Under the pieces are notes generated by a model, which did no database searches, was not told the origin of the DNA, and was given only the letters and a program-made list of their open reading frames with translations. Both the position numbers and the translations under genes were made by a program. This document shows, one piece after another, positions 1 to 12,330 of a stretch of DNA of 64,000 nucleotides. How positions within the stretch are numbered: position 1 is the first letter of the stretch; each line of letters opens with the position of its first letter. Origin of the DNA: Entomortierella parvispora (lineage: Eukaryota; Mortierellomycota; Mortierellomycetes; Mortierellales; Mortierellaceae); the NCBI GenBank assembly GCA_963573315.1, contig OY752150.1, forward strand, positions 1,116,001-1,180,000. Reading direction: 5' to 3'.

Positions 1-339
1 GATGCATTGACAGTGCCTGTCAAAGATGTACATGTTGTAAATCATGATGATGGACGAATGTGTCTTTGGCTTCCTTAACAACGATGCTGTTCCGTTTTTG
101 GCAGGTGGTTGGTCTCGTCCGTTTTTTTGAATGGTCGTGTAGTTTGGTGGCTCTGTTCCTTGTCCTGACTCCAGAAGGCGTGTGGTGATGAAGGTGATGA
201 CCGCGAAGGAATGCATGGACCGAAACTCGAAAGCGCGGGTCTGGTACTTAAGGGTGCAGAATTTGGCAAACCGTTTTATTTTCTGAAGGAACGAATGCTT
301 GAAGCAAGGGACCGTGCCTCGAGCACCAGCCAGGCTCTT
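1..339. other. left-edge segment, no gene seen
   Basis: This stretch lies 3' of the gene at 340-3788. Only short reading frames without family features occur. It is probably 3' UTR plus intergenic DNA. Confidence 0.4.
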
Positions 340-2592
340 TCAATTCTCGTTCGCATCCATGTCGTCGTCTTCTCCTCCGCTCTCTGCTCCTTCATCCCCT
401 GAGCTTTGACTCTGGCGTTCATCCTCTGGACGACCTTCCTCTGAACACCCATCTTCCTCGTCACCACTGTGGTCAGCAGACTCCAACTCCAAGGGCGAGT
501 CTAAACTAGTGGTTGTCAGTCCAGATTGAAGATGGGGCATCATCCGGTTCCGAAATGCCGCCGTGTTCAAATGAAGTGGGGATAGAGAGAGGGGTCGATG
601 GTGAAAAGATGGCGAAGGTGTCATTGGGAACGCAGATAGCGTCGCGACACCTGCTGCTCCTCGAGCGCCGACTCCTTGATCAAGTCCAAAGAGACGAGCG
701 CTATTCAGGATAGGGTGGCGGTCATGCAAGATGTGGCCATTGGGATGAACAACAGCGATAGGGGTGGATGGTGAGGCAGGTTCGCGATGGATATGATGGT
801 GAAGCTGGTGGTGATGCTGAGCATGCTGTGGGTAGGATAATGGAATCTTTTGGTGATAGAGTAGAGGTCGGAAGCCTTGCGACGAGTGATCATCTCCTGG
901 AAACGCACTTGCCAAGTCATTTTGTGCCTCGGCTTCCTCTTCACCCTCTTCTCCCTCGAGTCCTTTCCGTGTAAAGTCTACAGCTTCTTCCGGAACTCTG
1001 TCTTCCTCTCCTCCCGATATGCCTCGTACTGGGCTTTGCATTTGGCTGCTGATGTAATTATGGTTGGGATGGTATTGCTGTTGGTGGAGGTGATAATCCC
1101 GGCCAAGTGCAAGTGGAGGCTCATATCCTGGACGAGTGGCCGACTGAGAATGAGAAAACTGACCCTGCAATTGCTGTGGAGGTGCCAAGACGGGCTGTTG
1201 CTGATGGAGCATTGTATCTCCACTGTAATGTAATGGCAATGACTGAGCATCACATCCCCCTTCTTCTTCCTCTTCTACCATGTCGCCATGCTGTCCTTCG
1301 TTTCTCTCAAAATTATCGCCTTCTTCCTCTCCACTTCCTCGTCGGTATGATGAATAATAAGAAGCTGATGAGGAAGCTGAGATCGCGCTGGCACCAGAAG
1401 TAGAACGCGGCTGTGTGGTTCGTCTACTAAGGCAAAGAGGGCAATGCTTCACGAAACGAGCAATCAACTCTTTTGGCACCCACGAGTAGTGTTGTCGGAC
1501 CTATTCACAAAAAAGTCGATTAACATGAAGTTAGCAAGAGAGCGCTAATCACTAACGCGCCACTCCGCGCGGAAAAAGCCACGCACCTCTGCAGACGTCT
1601 TGTCACGGCCGCCATGAGAACTCTTGCGGTGACAATAAACGAGAACATCATACAGGCATTCCTTGGTAGCAACAGGTTTTCCTCCATGACAAACGACATG
1701 ATGGGTGGGAGTCGTAGAAAGAGTAAACATTTTTTTGGCCCAGAATCGAAATTGAGCGGTCGAGACCTGGGTATTCTTTGGTTGGATCAGAACCATGAGA
1801 ATCTTTTGATACATGGAATTAGACAACAGGGCCTTTTCTCTCTTCTTTGGCGAGAGTGACAGGAGATAGTCTTCAGCGAGCAAGAGGAACTGTTCTTCAG
1901 TAATAAAGTTACTTGAATGTGTCGATGTAAAAGACGAGGAAGTCGAGATGGAGAGCGATGAGGAGGACGAGACATGGTCCTCGGCGCGGTGGCGAGATTG
2001 TATCTGGTATTGGGGTTGATATGACTGTTGATCTTGATTCGGGTGTGCCTGCAACGGGGCGGGAACCTGTTCCGTGGTTGTTTGTATGTACGAGTTTTGT
2101 TGCGGATAATGGTGGCTCTGAGGATGAACGGGAGGTAGGTGCAATGTCGTTGGATGGGTAAACTGAGTCGAAGACAAGTCGGATCCAAAATACTGCCTCT
2201 GAAGATGGTGTCTCTGATGGTAGTCCTGTGGCTGCAATTCTCCAATGTCTCCAGGTCCTGACTCCTTCTGCTTTCGAAGAGTGGTTGTGGTTTTCTTTGA
2301 TATAGCCGAGCTTTCTTCTTGGCTGGCCCTTTTCCGTCTTTTAGGCTTTGATTTCTCCTGATCTGGGATGACATCCTGGCCGAGATCCTGGTTTTGAGAC
2401 ACGGGCGACCCGCTTTGCCCATATTCGTCCTCAAGGTCCAAGGCGTTCTCGGACTCGTCCTGCAGTTCCAGCTGTAAACTTTTGCGCTTAATCTTGCAAA
2501 GATGTTCAGTCCCCCCTGACTCCTTGACCCCCTTGCCCTCCTGAGCCTGTTGATGTTGATGTTGTTGTTGCTGATGATACTGTTGCTGTTGC

Positions 2593-2632
<40 letters not shown>

Positions 2633-3788
2633 GCCCCTTGGATTCTTGCAGAGATCCACTCTCTTGCCGAAAGGACTGACTCTCGTGGCTTCCACGTTGG
2701 AGTAAGGATGAGCGCGAGGAAGACGATGACAAGGACAGGGAGGAGGGGGTCTTCAGCATGGGAGACCTCCACTGCTCTTGATGATATTGTGAGTTGTTGT
2801 CGGCTCTAGTGTAAAGAGTGCCATCTTCGTTTTCTCGAAACAGGGTCGACAACGAACCGATGGATGGGAGACGCTCCTTTGTGGACGAAGAAGAGTGCCG
2901 TCCAGTGAAGATGGTTGGCTCTGAGGGCGCGGGTTCCTCTGAAAGATGGAATTGCCACTGTCGCAGGCTTTCTTTACTCTGACTTGCAGGAAGGTGACGT
3001 TGGGAACGATTGGCAGATGGATGCTCCTGTTGTTGATCTGAGTGGTGATGCTGCTGCTGCTGCTGCTGCTGCTGTTGTTGTTGTTGTTGTTGCTGTTGTT
3101 GCTGAGACGAATGCTGCTGTTGGCTATGTCGATAAAAAGAGCCTTCTTCATACTCGTGCTCTCGGTCTTCATATCGCCCTTCGTAGTACCGACTGTCTTC
3201 AAACTCCATGATTCCTCCCATCCCACCGCTCCCATTGCCCGTGATCAGGGCTTCGTCGCTACCACCGCCACCAACATACACATCGTCGGAAAAGAATCCG
3301 TCGTACGAGGTGGCGAAGGCAAGACGCGAAGCACTATTGCTGTGATACAAGAAATCGCGTGAGCTCGACCCAAACTTTGTGTAGTTGGAGAAGGACGACG
3401 TGGACGTGTTGAAGAAGACAGAGGACCTGCTCTTGAGAGAAGATGAAAAGTGGTTTTGGTGAAGAATTGCTCCATGGTTGTTGTTGTCGCTACTGTTGCT
3501 GTTGCTACTGTTGCTGCTATTGCTGCTGCTGTTGCTGTGATTGTTTGAAGAGGAGGAGGAAGCAGTGGCAGAACTGGCGCTGACAGAGGAAAGAGATTTT
3601 TGATGTTGTTGTTGATAATGAGGGTGTTGTTGTTGAGGGTTTTGGTGAAGGTGCTGTGGGTGTGGTTGCAGATTCTGATTGGATTTGTGCGGGTTGGTTT
3701 TGCTTGAAGGACCAGAATCTGCAGAGGTCGTTGTTGATGCTGCAGCCAATGGCGCCTGTCTGGGGGGTTGGATCACGGTCGTGTTCAT
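340..3788 (-). CDS. poly-Q protein with integrase-type H2C2 zinc-binding module (NOL4/KRBA2-like)
   Basis: Two exons, 3788-1587 and 1500-340, join across an 86-bp intron (gtgcgt...aatag) to give about 1120 aa. The ATG at 3788 is the only ATG in the open frame upstream of the conserved part. Residues 1-600 are Ser/Gln/Asn-rich with two long Gln tracts. A conserved block near residues 640-760 includes RFWAKKMF, then H720, H725, C754 and C757 in the arrangement H-x4-H...YSWVPKELIARFVKHCPLC. This fits the retroviral/Ty3-type integrase zinc-binding fold, also seen in the animal proteins NOL4 and KRBA2. No catalytic integrase core follows; the C-terminal 360 residues are low-complexity and acidic. 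The intron cuts the module between the HH and CC halves. A nuclear regulatory role is inferred, not shown. Confidence 0.8.
2550..2634 (-). repeat. CAG/CAA tract coding poly-Gln
   Basis: An almost pure run of TTG/CTG (plus strand) encodes about 20 consecutive glutamines, followed by a shorter Gln/His run, inside the H2C2 protein gene. Most codons are CAA, with few CAG. Confidence 0.9.
3048..3104 (-). repeat. second CAG/CAA tract coding poly-Gln
   Basis: This GCT/GTT triplet run encodes about 18 glutamines in the same protein, upstream of the tract at 2550-2634. It is mixed CAG and CAA. A related AAC/AGC-rich Asn/Ser run lies at about 3480-3545. Confidence 0.9.
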
Positions 3789-5663
3789 GGTAGAAGTAAG
3801 ATGAAGAATTACGAAAAGAACGTTTTTTAGGAAGAAGAAAGGAACGAATCTGTGGAGGAGACAGGAATATTGCAATTGGGGAGGAGGGCGTCTGCAGAAG
3901 AAACTGTCTTTATTACTGATGAAGCGTCCGACTGTTGTGGACGGACGGGAAGGACGAGAACAGGGTGGAGGAGTGGAAGGGGGGTTGGGAGGGGAAACGG
4001 AGAGGGAGAGAAAGATAAAAAGAGAGAGAAGAGAGAGAAAGAACCGCGGCAACAAAGAGATCTATGGATCCGAAAGAGGAGAGGAAGAAGGAGGAGTTGC
4101 TGTTGTGGATGCATTAGGGACAAGGTTGCATGGGGTGCATCGATGGACAGGTCGCCTGTGGGGGGAGCAGGCAGAGAGACACACAACCTCTGTCGGCTCC
4201 CCACACGGCAATGGCGCGGTACAGGGCGGCGGTGCAGAGGAGAGGTTTGACCACAGCCAATGGACTTGATATCGTGTCGTAGATTCCGATATCAATCTGA
4301 CCTGCTCTGCTCTCTCTCTCTCACTCACTTTCTCTCTCTGTCAAAGAGAGAGGGACTGTGTGTCAGTGTGTCAGTGCTGTCTGTCCCAGTCTGTTGGTGT
4401 ACTCTGGTCCTCCGGGTCTTTGGAATTGTGGATGGGGTAGCCCGACTGGGAGGACGAGGGAATGGGATGTGGCCGTATTACAAGAGCTCACCCCCCCTGG
4501 CACTGGACTCTTGGTTTAGGCTATACAGAACAGACAAACCAGTGACAAAGAGCACAAGAGGAAGAAACACAAAGTCTGTTTTTGCCACCAAAAATGGGCG
4601 ATATTGGGTCCGAGTCGGATCCATTTGAATAAATTGCATTTTGTGTGGGGCAAGAGAGAGCGAAGAGAAAGAGAGGGAGAGAGAGAAGGAAGAAGAAAGA
4701 AGGAAAGAAAGGATATGTTGAAAGGAGTGATGGAAGGTGGGGATGCACGGCCGTCTGTTTCCAGCAGACAAAGCAAAGCAAAGCAAAGCAAAGCACAGCA
4801 TGGTAAGCGAACTGCCTCTGTGTGCACCCCTGCTTGGTCTCTCCCCACCACATCATGTCATATCACCACCCCTGGAAGACGATCAGATCTGCCTCGAGTG
4901 CAAAGATGTGCTACGTACAGAAAAGGACACCAAAAAGAATGAACAGAAAGAACACTCGCACACCAACCATCGATCCCTCGGGGGCACACCTTCGCTTCCT
5001 TCCTTTTGCTCCTTTCCGTCCTTCCCTGCCTTCCTCCCTGCCTTCCTTCTCCCCCATTGATTGTCCTCTTGCCTTCCCTTCCCTTCCTCTCCTTCCTTCC
5101 TTTTCTTCCTCTCCCTCCCTCCCTCGCTCCCTCCCTTCCTTCCTCCCTTCCTTCCACAACGCACAGCAAAAGAGACACCCTATTTTTCATTCATTCATTC
5201 ATTCAATTCAATTCATTCTACATTTTTACATTTAATCCACTTCTCATCAACTTCCCCTTCTCTAATCTCATTCATCTCCTTTGCCAGAATTATTAATCAC
5301 TCCTCCCTTCACTCCTCCTCTCCTCTCCTCTCCTCCCCATCTCTCCATTCTTCCTCCCTGCAACAATCACACGCGTCCGTTCAATTCTATTCCTTTTTTT
5401 TTATATCCGATCCTTCCATTCCATCCCAAGGAGACCCCTCACATGGACTGACCTTTGGCCACCATTGATTGTCGTTGCTCTCTTCCTCCCCGATCGACCG
5501 GGCTCCCCCTCCTTCTCTTTCCCACCCGTCCTACCTTCCTTCGTTGGCACTGATTTCGTCTCCCCTCTTCCTCCTCCTTCTCCTCCCTTCTCGCTTTCTT
5601 TTTTAAACACTCTTCCGTTATCCACACAAACAAAAAAAAGTCCCGTTCCTCCTGTTTGGGACC
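3789..5663. promoter_or_regulatory. divergent intergenic region with purine/pyrimidine microsatellites
   Basis: This is the shared upstream region of the H2C2 gene (-) and the AFF-like gene (+). It contains GA-rich DNA at about 3950-4050 and 4640-4720, five AAAGC units near 4770-4794, and a long CT/CCTT-rich tract at about 4990-5640 just before the AFF-like ATG. The CT-rich tract resembles the pyrimidine leaders of other genes here. Long frames through these tracts are low-complexity artefacts. Confidence 0.6.
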
Positions 5664-8600
5664 ATGAGCAAGAAAGACCAGGAGGCCACACCTAGCCCCT
5701 CTATCCCTAGTCCCAGCTCCATTATGGCCTTCTCTTCCACCACCAGCTCTCTCAACACCCCAACCTCGGCAAATCCGATCGCCCATGATGATATCGACCT
5801 AAAGATTGCCGAATTCAAAAAGAACTGGATTGCAGGCGGGCACCAGGGTCCGGAAGCCATGCATGGTTGTCACGAGTATCTCACCTTCAATCCACGACAA
5901 TGGGGGCTTAAGGATCGATCAGCGCGCGAGCGATCCCCATCGTCCGGAGGCGCCATCCACAACGATATCAGCGCTATGAAGCTCGATTGGGTCGTGCCAA
6001 TATGTCCGCCCACTATCACAGGATGGGCCGCGGGGACACAAATCCCACACATGTCAAGGTAACAAAAACAATCCCAGATCTTGTCTTTTTTGATCATGTC
6101 TGTTTTTATCCTTTGCGCTTTGGGACGTACATCTTTTTGAGAGAGAGAGAAGGTTCCCCCGCACTATATTCGGCTGAGGAAGAAAGTGAGATGATGCACC
6201 CGCGATCAATGATCCGGATCTATTTGATGACCCCATCTATCCACGGCAGTTTAATGACGAGAATATCGTTGGCATGGACCAGAAAAAAAAGGGTTTTGGA
6301 AGGGGAAGGGGCAAGGGCGAGCAGCGTGAGAATCACCAGGAGACACACACTTTAGAGCCAAGAAAAAAGAGCTTTCGCGAAGGTCGAAGCATGCGGCACA
6401 CGAGCGAGGTGGGCTCGAAGGATATCACCATGGATCGATGGGTAAACGATATCAACATCCAATGGTTGTCGTCAAAAGAGTAGGTTCATCTTTGCACTCG
6501 GCAGCGGCGAAGAGGTACGATTTTTGGCCCTCTCGCCGCCACCCCGCCATCTCTGAATCCGCCGTGTTGACCCCAAAAAACTGCGCGGAGGGCCTCAGGA
6601 TGACCCATGCAAGTCAGTGCCCTGTGAACCGGTAGACCATGGGTGCGAGCGCCTTTTGATGACATGTGGTAATTGAATGCCGCAAATGAATAGTAGGGTG
6701 GGAAGGCAAAACCCAAGGTACGGGTTGTGTGGGTTGTTGGCTGAGAAAAAAAGCTATTGGTCTCTTGTTTTCATGCCTTGTTTCCCCTTTTGCAAGCATA
6801 TTTTGTGTGCAACATTGGCCCAGACCGTAATGGAAGAGGAACAACCCACACAGCCTGGGGAGGGGATTCTCCTCCACTGACTCCCTTGCCCCTTTTTTGC
6901 AAGGAGAAGAATATCGCTATATTGTTCATTCTCTGCATTACCTGAAGTGCGAGGAATGAAGCGTGGTCAATGTGGGGGTCTATCAGTCTCGCGGAAAGTC
7001 GGTGCCTCGAGCAATTGACAGAGGATGAAGACTGAGCGTGGCTTGCTTTTGTGTGGCAAACACAGGGCTGGAGAGGGAGGGAAGGGAACACAAAAGAGCC
7101 TCCGCATGGACATGAAAGGCGACACAAAGAACCTAACAGGGAGTGTCTGTGTTCTTTTGTTGGCGCACGTTTGATATCTGGAGCACATGGCGCACAGTCT
7201 ACTTGGTTTTTGCTCATATCTCCCCTTGCTACTGTTTTTTATTTCTTCCTTCTCTTCTTCCGTCACTGACCCATCCTTTCTCCTCCTTGTCGGCAATCCC
7301 TGCAGTCGTGAAAAGGGCACCCCAGTTACAACTTCGCATCCCAACGGCAACATTCGGCCTCACTTTTATTATGTAAGTCTTCTCCTCCATGGGTCAATGT
7401 TGGTGCGTGGTCGAATGATGCGGTAGAATGCTGTCTCTGAACAGGCCAAACTCTTTCTTTTATTTCTTATTGTTCCGGGCGTCAACAGAGCCCGCCAAGT
7501 CCTCCTTTCACCCAACTTCACAAATATCTGGAGGTACGTACATCGATTTTCAAAACATCCATGGTTTTTTTTTGCTCTGAACATTTCTGATTGACAATGT
7601 ATCCATGATCTTTATGATTTATGAACGCCTTTTAGGAATTTGAGAAATTACCATCCATGCCGAGCCCAACCTTACCTCCCTGGCCCACGCCTGCCAGAAG
7701 TGTAACTGGAGGCAAGCAACCGGGCAAAGTCCCCAATGTACCCTTAAACCTGGCCAGCAGCGATGACAGCTCAGACTCTGGCTCCGATAGTGACTCTTCA
7801 GAAGCAGAGTCTGAAAATGTCGTGACCAGTGATGGGGATGGTAGCTCCCGACAGCGCAAGAGCATTGGGTAAGGTCAAATAGATTTTGACAAGACCTTTT
7901 TTTTTTTTTTTTTTTTTTTTTTGTTTTCTAAATTGGAGGACTTTGAGGACTGATTCAAGGTTCAACGCACTCACCCGACGGACTACTTCACTCATATAGA
8001 CGGAAAACTGCTCAGAGACGAAACTCAAAGTCAGAGGTGGGAGGCAAACGACCAGCAGGCACTGCCTCTGGAAAGGCTGTGCCCGAGTCAACACGACCGT
8101 ATTCCAAGGATCAGAAGGCCAGGAAGACGCCCAGGAGTCCATTCTGCACCATTCTGAACGACAAGCAGGTTTCGGAAATGGTGCGCCGGTATACATCCTC
8201 TGGTTTGTCACGATCACCGGTGGTGGTGAAAATCAATATACCCTCTTTCGCCAAATCCAGCTCTCGTTTGACCGAGAAGTCCAGAACGAGTCCAAAGACA
8301 AGACCCTCTACCAACGCCGCGCCTTCATCGAAATGGAATTCTCCTTCGTCTCGACGCAGGGGAGATGATTCCTCTTCTGACGAGGATCGGGATAGGAAAA
8401 TCAATGGCAACCATGGAAACGCTTCTCGGCATCCCTTAAAGGAGATTTCCAGGAAGCAGGACGCAAAGTACACTGATAGTCGATCAAAACGTTCGCGATC
8501 CCATTCTCCAGATATTTCAGAGTCAGAGGACCGAAGAAAGGGCCGAGCAAAAGCAAAGGACAGAAAGAAGGATGAGGACAAGGACATGTATTACGACGAC

Positions 8601-11549
8601 GACAATGCTCTTGGTGTTCGCAGCCCACGCCCATCAGATAGTCCAGTCAGCAAACGAAAATCTATGGACAGTCCCAGTATTGCCCCTGTGGATTCGAAAC
8701 GAGCAGAGAATCGCCCCAAACGTGTTCGGTCTTATTCTCCAGACAGCTCAGGGTCGGATGATAAACGACATTCGAGCGCCCGATCAAAGGACAGGGATTT
8801 CAACATCAAAGATTCCAAGCTTAATATCAAGAGTCCCCTCCCCACAAAGAGTCCAGCCACAAAGAGCCCTCCAGAACCGAAAGGCAAACAACAACCACTT
8901 CTGGACAGCTCTTTTACTGATGCCAAACACAATTCTATTTCCGCTGGCTCTTCCAAGATGGACAAGGGAATGACCGACAGAGTCGAAAAGAATGGTGCCA
9001 GCAACTCTAAAAGTCGCATAAAGGATACGCATTCCCTCTCGCCTGTATCAGAACGACCCAAAGACAGGAGTCGTCAGTCAGGCTACCATAGCACGGATGA
9101 CGTCGATGCAGAAGAGACGCTCAAAAGACGGCGTAGGGAAAGCTCGGATGAACCAAAATCAAGATCGCAGGCGGTCAGTTCTTTGGAGATTCGAAGCCGG
9201 ACAGATTCTGGGTCCAAGGATATCAAGTCAGAATCTAGTTCTATGGCCAAGAAACGGAGTGATTCCAGAGACAGAAGCAGTAAGGACACGGATATTCGGC
9301 GTAGTGGCAAGGACACTGATAGCAACGCAAGGGAGTCCAAAGAAAAGACCGACAGGATCCTGTCTTCATCTACAAAGGAGCGCAGAGTGTCCAAAGATGA
9401 CGATGGAACAGTCGTTATCCCCATCAACCGTGCAGGAACGAGCAAGAATGATTCCAGCAACTCTAAAGGCGATCGCACAGGATCTTCTACCGCTGCACCA
9501 CTGTCACCAAGAGGCAGGACCAACAGGGATAGCAACAAGGATACCAAGCCTAGAACCGACAAGGATTCCCGAGATGATACCAGCCACAGAGGCACTACCG
9601 GAACCAAAGATCGGGATCGCAACATCAAGGATAGAGCTCGGGGACGCAGTCGCAGTCGCACACGTTCCCGATCCCCTAGAGGACGATATGATCGGAGCCG
9701 AGGCTCTCCCCTGGGTCGGGATTCGAAAGGCAACCGGGATAGAAGAGATTATGATGACGACCGATCCTCCCGACGCAAGGCAGACAGTCGACAACGGGAC
9801 AACAGTCGTGATCGAAGTGATCGTGGAAGGGCTCGTAGCAGAGACCGTTTTGCTCGTGATAGAAGCCGTGATCGCAGTCGGGAGAGAAGTCCTAGTCGGG
9901 ACAAGAAGCGGCGTTCGAGGTCAAGGGAGCGCGCGGATGGACGCAAGGAGATGGATCGCCGGGCGCGTGAGAGATCTGCAAGTCCGATCTCGACTCGTTC
10001 AGATTCGAAATCGACTCTTGGTGGTCGTCGTGAATCAGAGAGCAAACATGGGGCTAGTTCGTCAGTGTCTTCGAGTTCCTTACGTCGACCTTCACAGGCG
10101 ATTAAGGAGGAGGTCGCTGCTGCAGCGGTGGTTCCCCCATCCCACTCATCATCAGCCCAGTCAACAGCACCGACACCCTCGATCAGCTCGGTAGCCACGC
10201 CTTCTTCTGCTTCAGCCTCTGACTCGCGACAGGAAGGCCTTGCTCGTTCGACTTCTAGCAGTTCATTGACGGCCACGCCAACTGTGAAACGAATGTCGAT
10301 TGAAGATTACCAGCGGAAGCGAGTTCAGGTTGATACACCTAAAGCGGCGGATTCCCCAGCATTGAGTTCTGCGACTGTCTTGGGCACCAAATCCTCATCT
10401 GGAGCCGCCACTAAACCTCAGTCGGCCGAATTGAAACCATCCAGCAGTAGCAACAGTAGTTCCTCAAGCAGCGCAGGCGACTCGGCTCCAGCCAAGCCCA
10501 CTATTCGACCCGAAGTGGTGGAAAAGATTGCCCAGTATTTCAATACCTACCGAGTGTAAGTTTTTTTTCCTTGCTCTTATTTCAGCACTCTACCGGCTTT
10601 ATTACGGATCATTTTTGTCATTGTCCTGGATGACAACCCTCGTTAACGGCAGATGAGCTGACGTCTTTTTTTTTTATATCTTCCAAAACACACATAGTCG
10701 ACGAGCCAAGGGTGTGACCTACAAGCACAGTGCGGACGACAACTTCAAGAAAAAGAGCGAACAAAAGTTGAGCGCCATCCAGTACTTTTTGAGTACGATC
10801 GAGTTCATTGCGGCTTTTCACGCCAATGACAAGTACCATAGCCTTTCCAACCCTGGACGACCGGATATCGCAGTCAAGGAATCGATCACTTCCTGGGAGA
10901 CCATGCGGCAGTTTATTAATTCACTCACTGTGCAATGCCATACCAATGGACTTTTAGGCTTGGATGGACTCAGGTGAGTGCCTTTTTTTAAGGAGTCATC
11001 TGCGGGTCGAGGGTAGTTCTTGTTTCAGATTGATTAACCACATTGACTCTGTTTTTTTTTTTTTTTTTTTTTTTTGGGGGGGTCCCTCTTTTTTAAAGTG
11101 CACTGCTGGAGGTCTTGGTATGTTTCAAGGTGTACAGCTATCACACGGCGACGCTTCGCAAGGAGATGCACAAGATGGGCCATTTTGAACCGGCGGCGTT
11201 GGTGGGCAAAGAGGATGTGGCGGTGACGACGGATCTTGCGGCGCGACTGTTGAAAAATGTGGATGACTGGGCCCAGATCCAGAAACGAATGGATGATTGT
11301 CGAAACTGGTTGACGCCCGATGTCGCGCGGTTGACGTTCCCAGAGTCGTTCCGACGATGGTGTATTCATCCAGACCAGATCGGATCCTCGAGCCAGTTTG
11401 AGAGGACGGTGGCGAACACGGGGATTCAAAAGATCATTTGGCCTTTGGGGACCCATATTCATCTGCATGAACTCATGGGGTTTGTGGATGCCGCGTTGAC
11501 AGAGTACCAGAGGCGGACGGGATTGCGGGACCCTGGTCTTAATCATTAA
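5664..11549 (+). CDS. AF4/FMR2 (AFF)-like transcription elongation scaffold
   Basis: Firm exons are 7306-7372, 7489-7533, 7636-7868, 8000-10555, 10698-10973 and 11099-11549, all with consistent phases. An exon ending at 6479 (donor gtaggt, frame DPDLFDDPIYPRQF...WVNDINIQWLSSK) fits upstream. A first exon from the ATG at 5664 is likely, but its junction is unresolved. The last three exons encode VEKIAQYFNTYRV, then YKHSADDNFKKKSEQKLSAI, then LLEVLVCFKVYSYHTATLRK, matching the helical AFF C-terminal homology domain used for dimerisation. Other AFF-like points are DRWVNDINIQW (like the W-x-L-D-x-W-L motif), an acidic serine run at about 7750-7830, and VVVKINIPSF. The middle is Ser/Arg-rich. In animals AFF proteins scaffold P-TEFb and ELL. 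The fission yeast ELL partner Ebp1 is the reported fungal relative. Confidence 0.75.
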
Positions 11550-12330
11550 GCTGGGAGGAAAACAAGGGCGTGAGGGCAAGAAAAGCCGGGATTGGATTTT
11601 TGCTTAGTAGATCGTTTCCTTTCCTCTTCCTCTTCCGCTTTCTCTTCTTTTTCCCTTCTTTATGTAGCGGACAAAAAAAAAAAGTCGGCGCTAGGCTTGG
11701 GAAAAAAGACAAGAACAATTTTTTTTTATATCCAATTGTCGAATACACGACAACACAAAACAACCACCCAGCCAGCTAGCCAGCCAGCTAGCCAGCCAAA
11801 CCCTCCCGCCTCCTCCTTCGCCACCATCCTTTTGCTACGATTCTCTTCTTTTTGCTTTTTGGAGTTGAAGAGCCGAGTGATTGTCCGCACTGTACTGTAC
11901 ATTATCGAGAGTGAACGGGGTCATTAGAATTAGGTTGAATTACTGAAGTAAAATGTGTTGACTTGATAAAAAGTGTGATGTGCTTCTTTTCTTTCCGTGA
12001 GTGCGCAAGCCCAAAAACTAGTCTTGGTCCATTCGCAACCGAGGAATAACAAAAAGAGACAGCGGGGGACAAGACCTTCAGGGCGTTTTGTGTCGTTGCA
12101 GAACGAACGGACGGCTGTCAAGAAAGGGGGGATGAAAAGGAAAACGGAGATGGGAATGCTCGGTTGCCACTCGGTCTTTGAACGCCGCAAGTTTGAGAAC
12201 CGTTACGACGCTCATGACAACTTGATGACTTCGTCGAGATCAATAAAAACTAGCAACGGCAGTTTTTATTGTAATATATCAGGGCTTGTGTCATCACAAA
12301 GCTTTTTCAAAATCCTGTTATCCTTTATGA
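11550..12330. other. convergent intergenic region
   Basis: This region lies between two convergent 3' ends. It holds T- and CT-rich stretches and a short CCAG/CTAG repeat at about 11768-11800. No gene or RNA is recognised. Confidence 0.5.

Noticed and set aside
3789-4055. 89-residue N-terminal extension of the H2C2 protein
   Set aside because: The first codon is TTG and the stretch is CT-rich leader sequence without an ATG.
4822-5468. several overlapping frames rich in Pro/Ser/Phe or Lys/Glu/Arg
   Set aside because: They are translations of CCTT/GGAA microsatellite DNA in all frames and strands.
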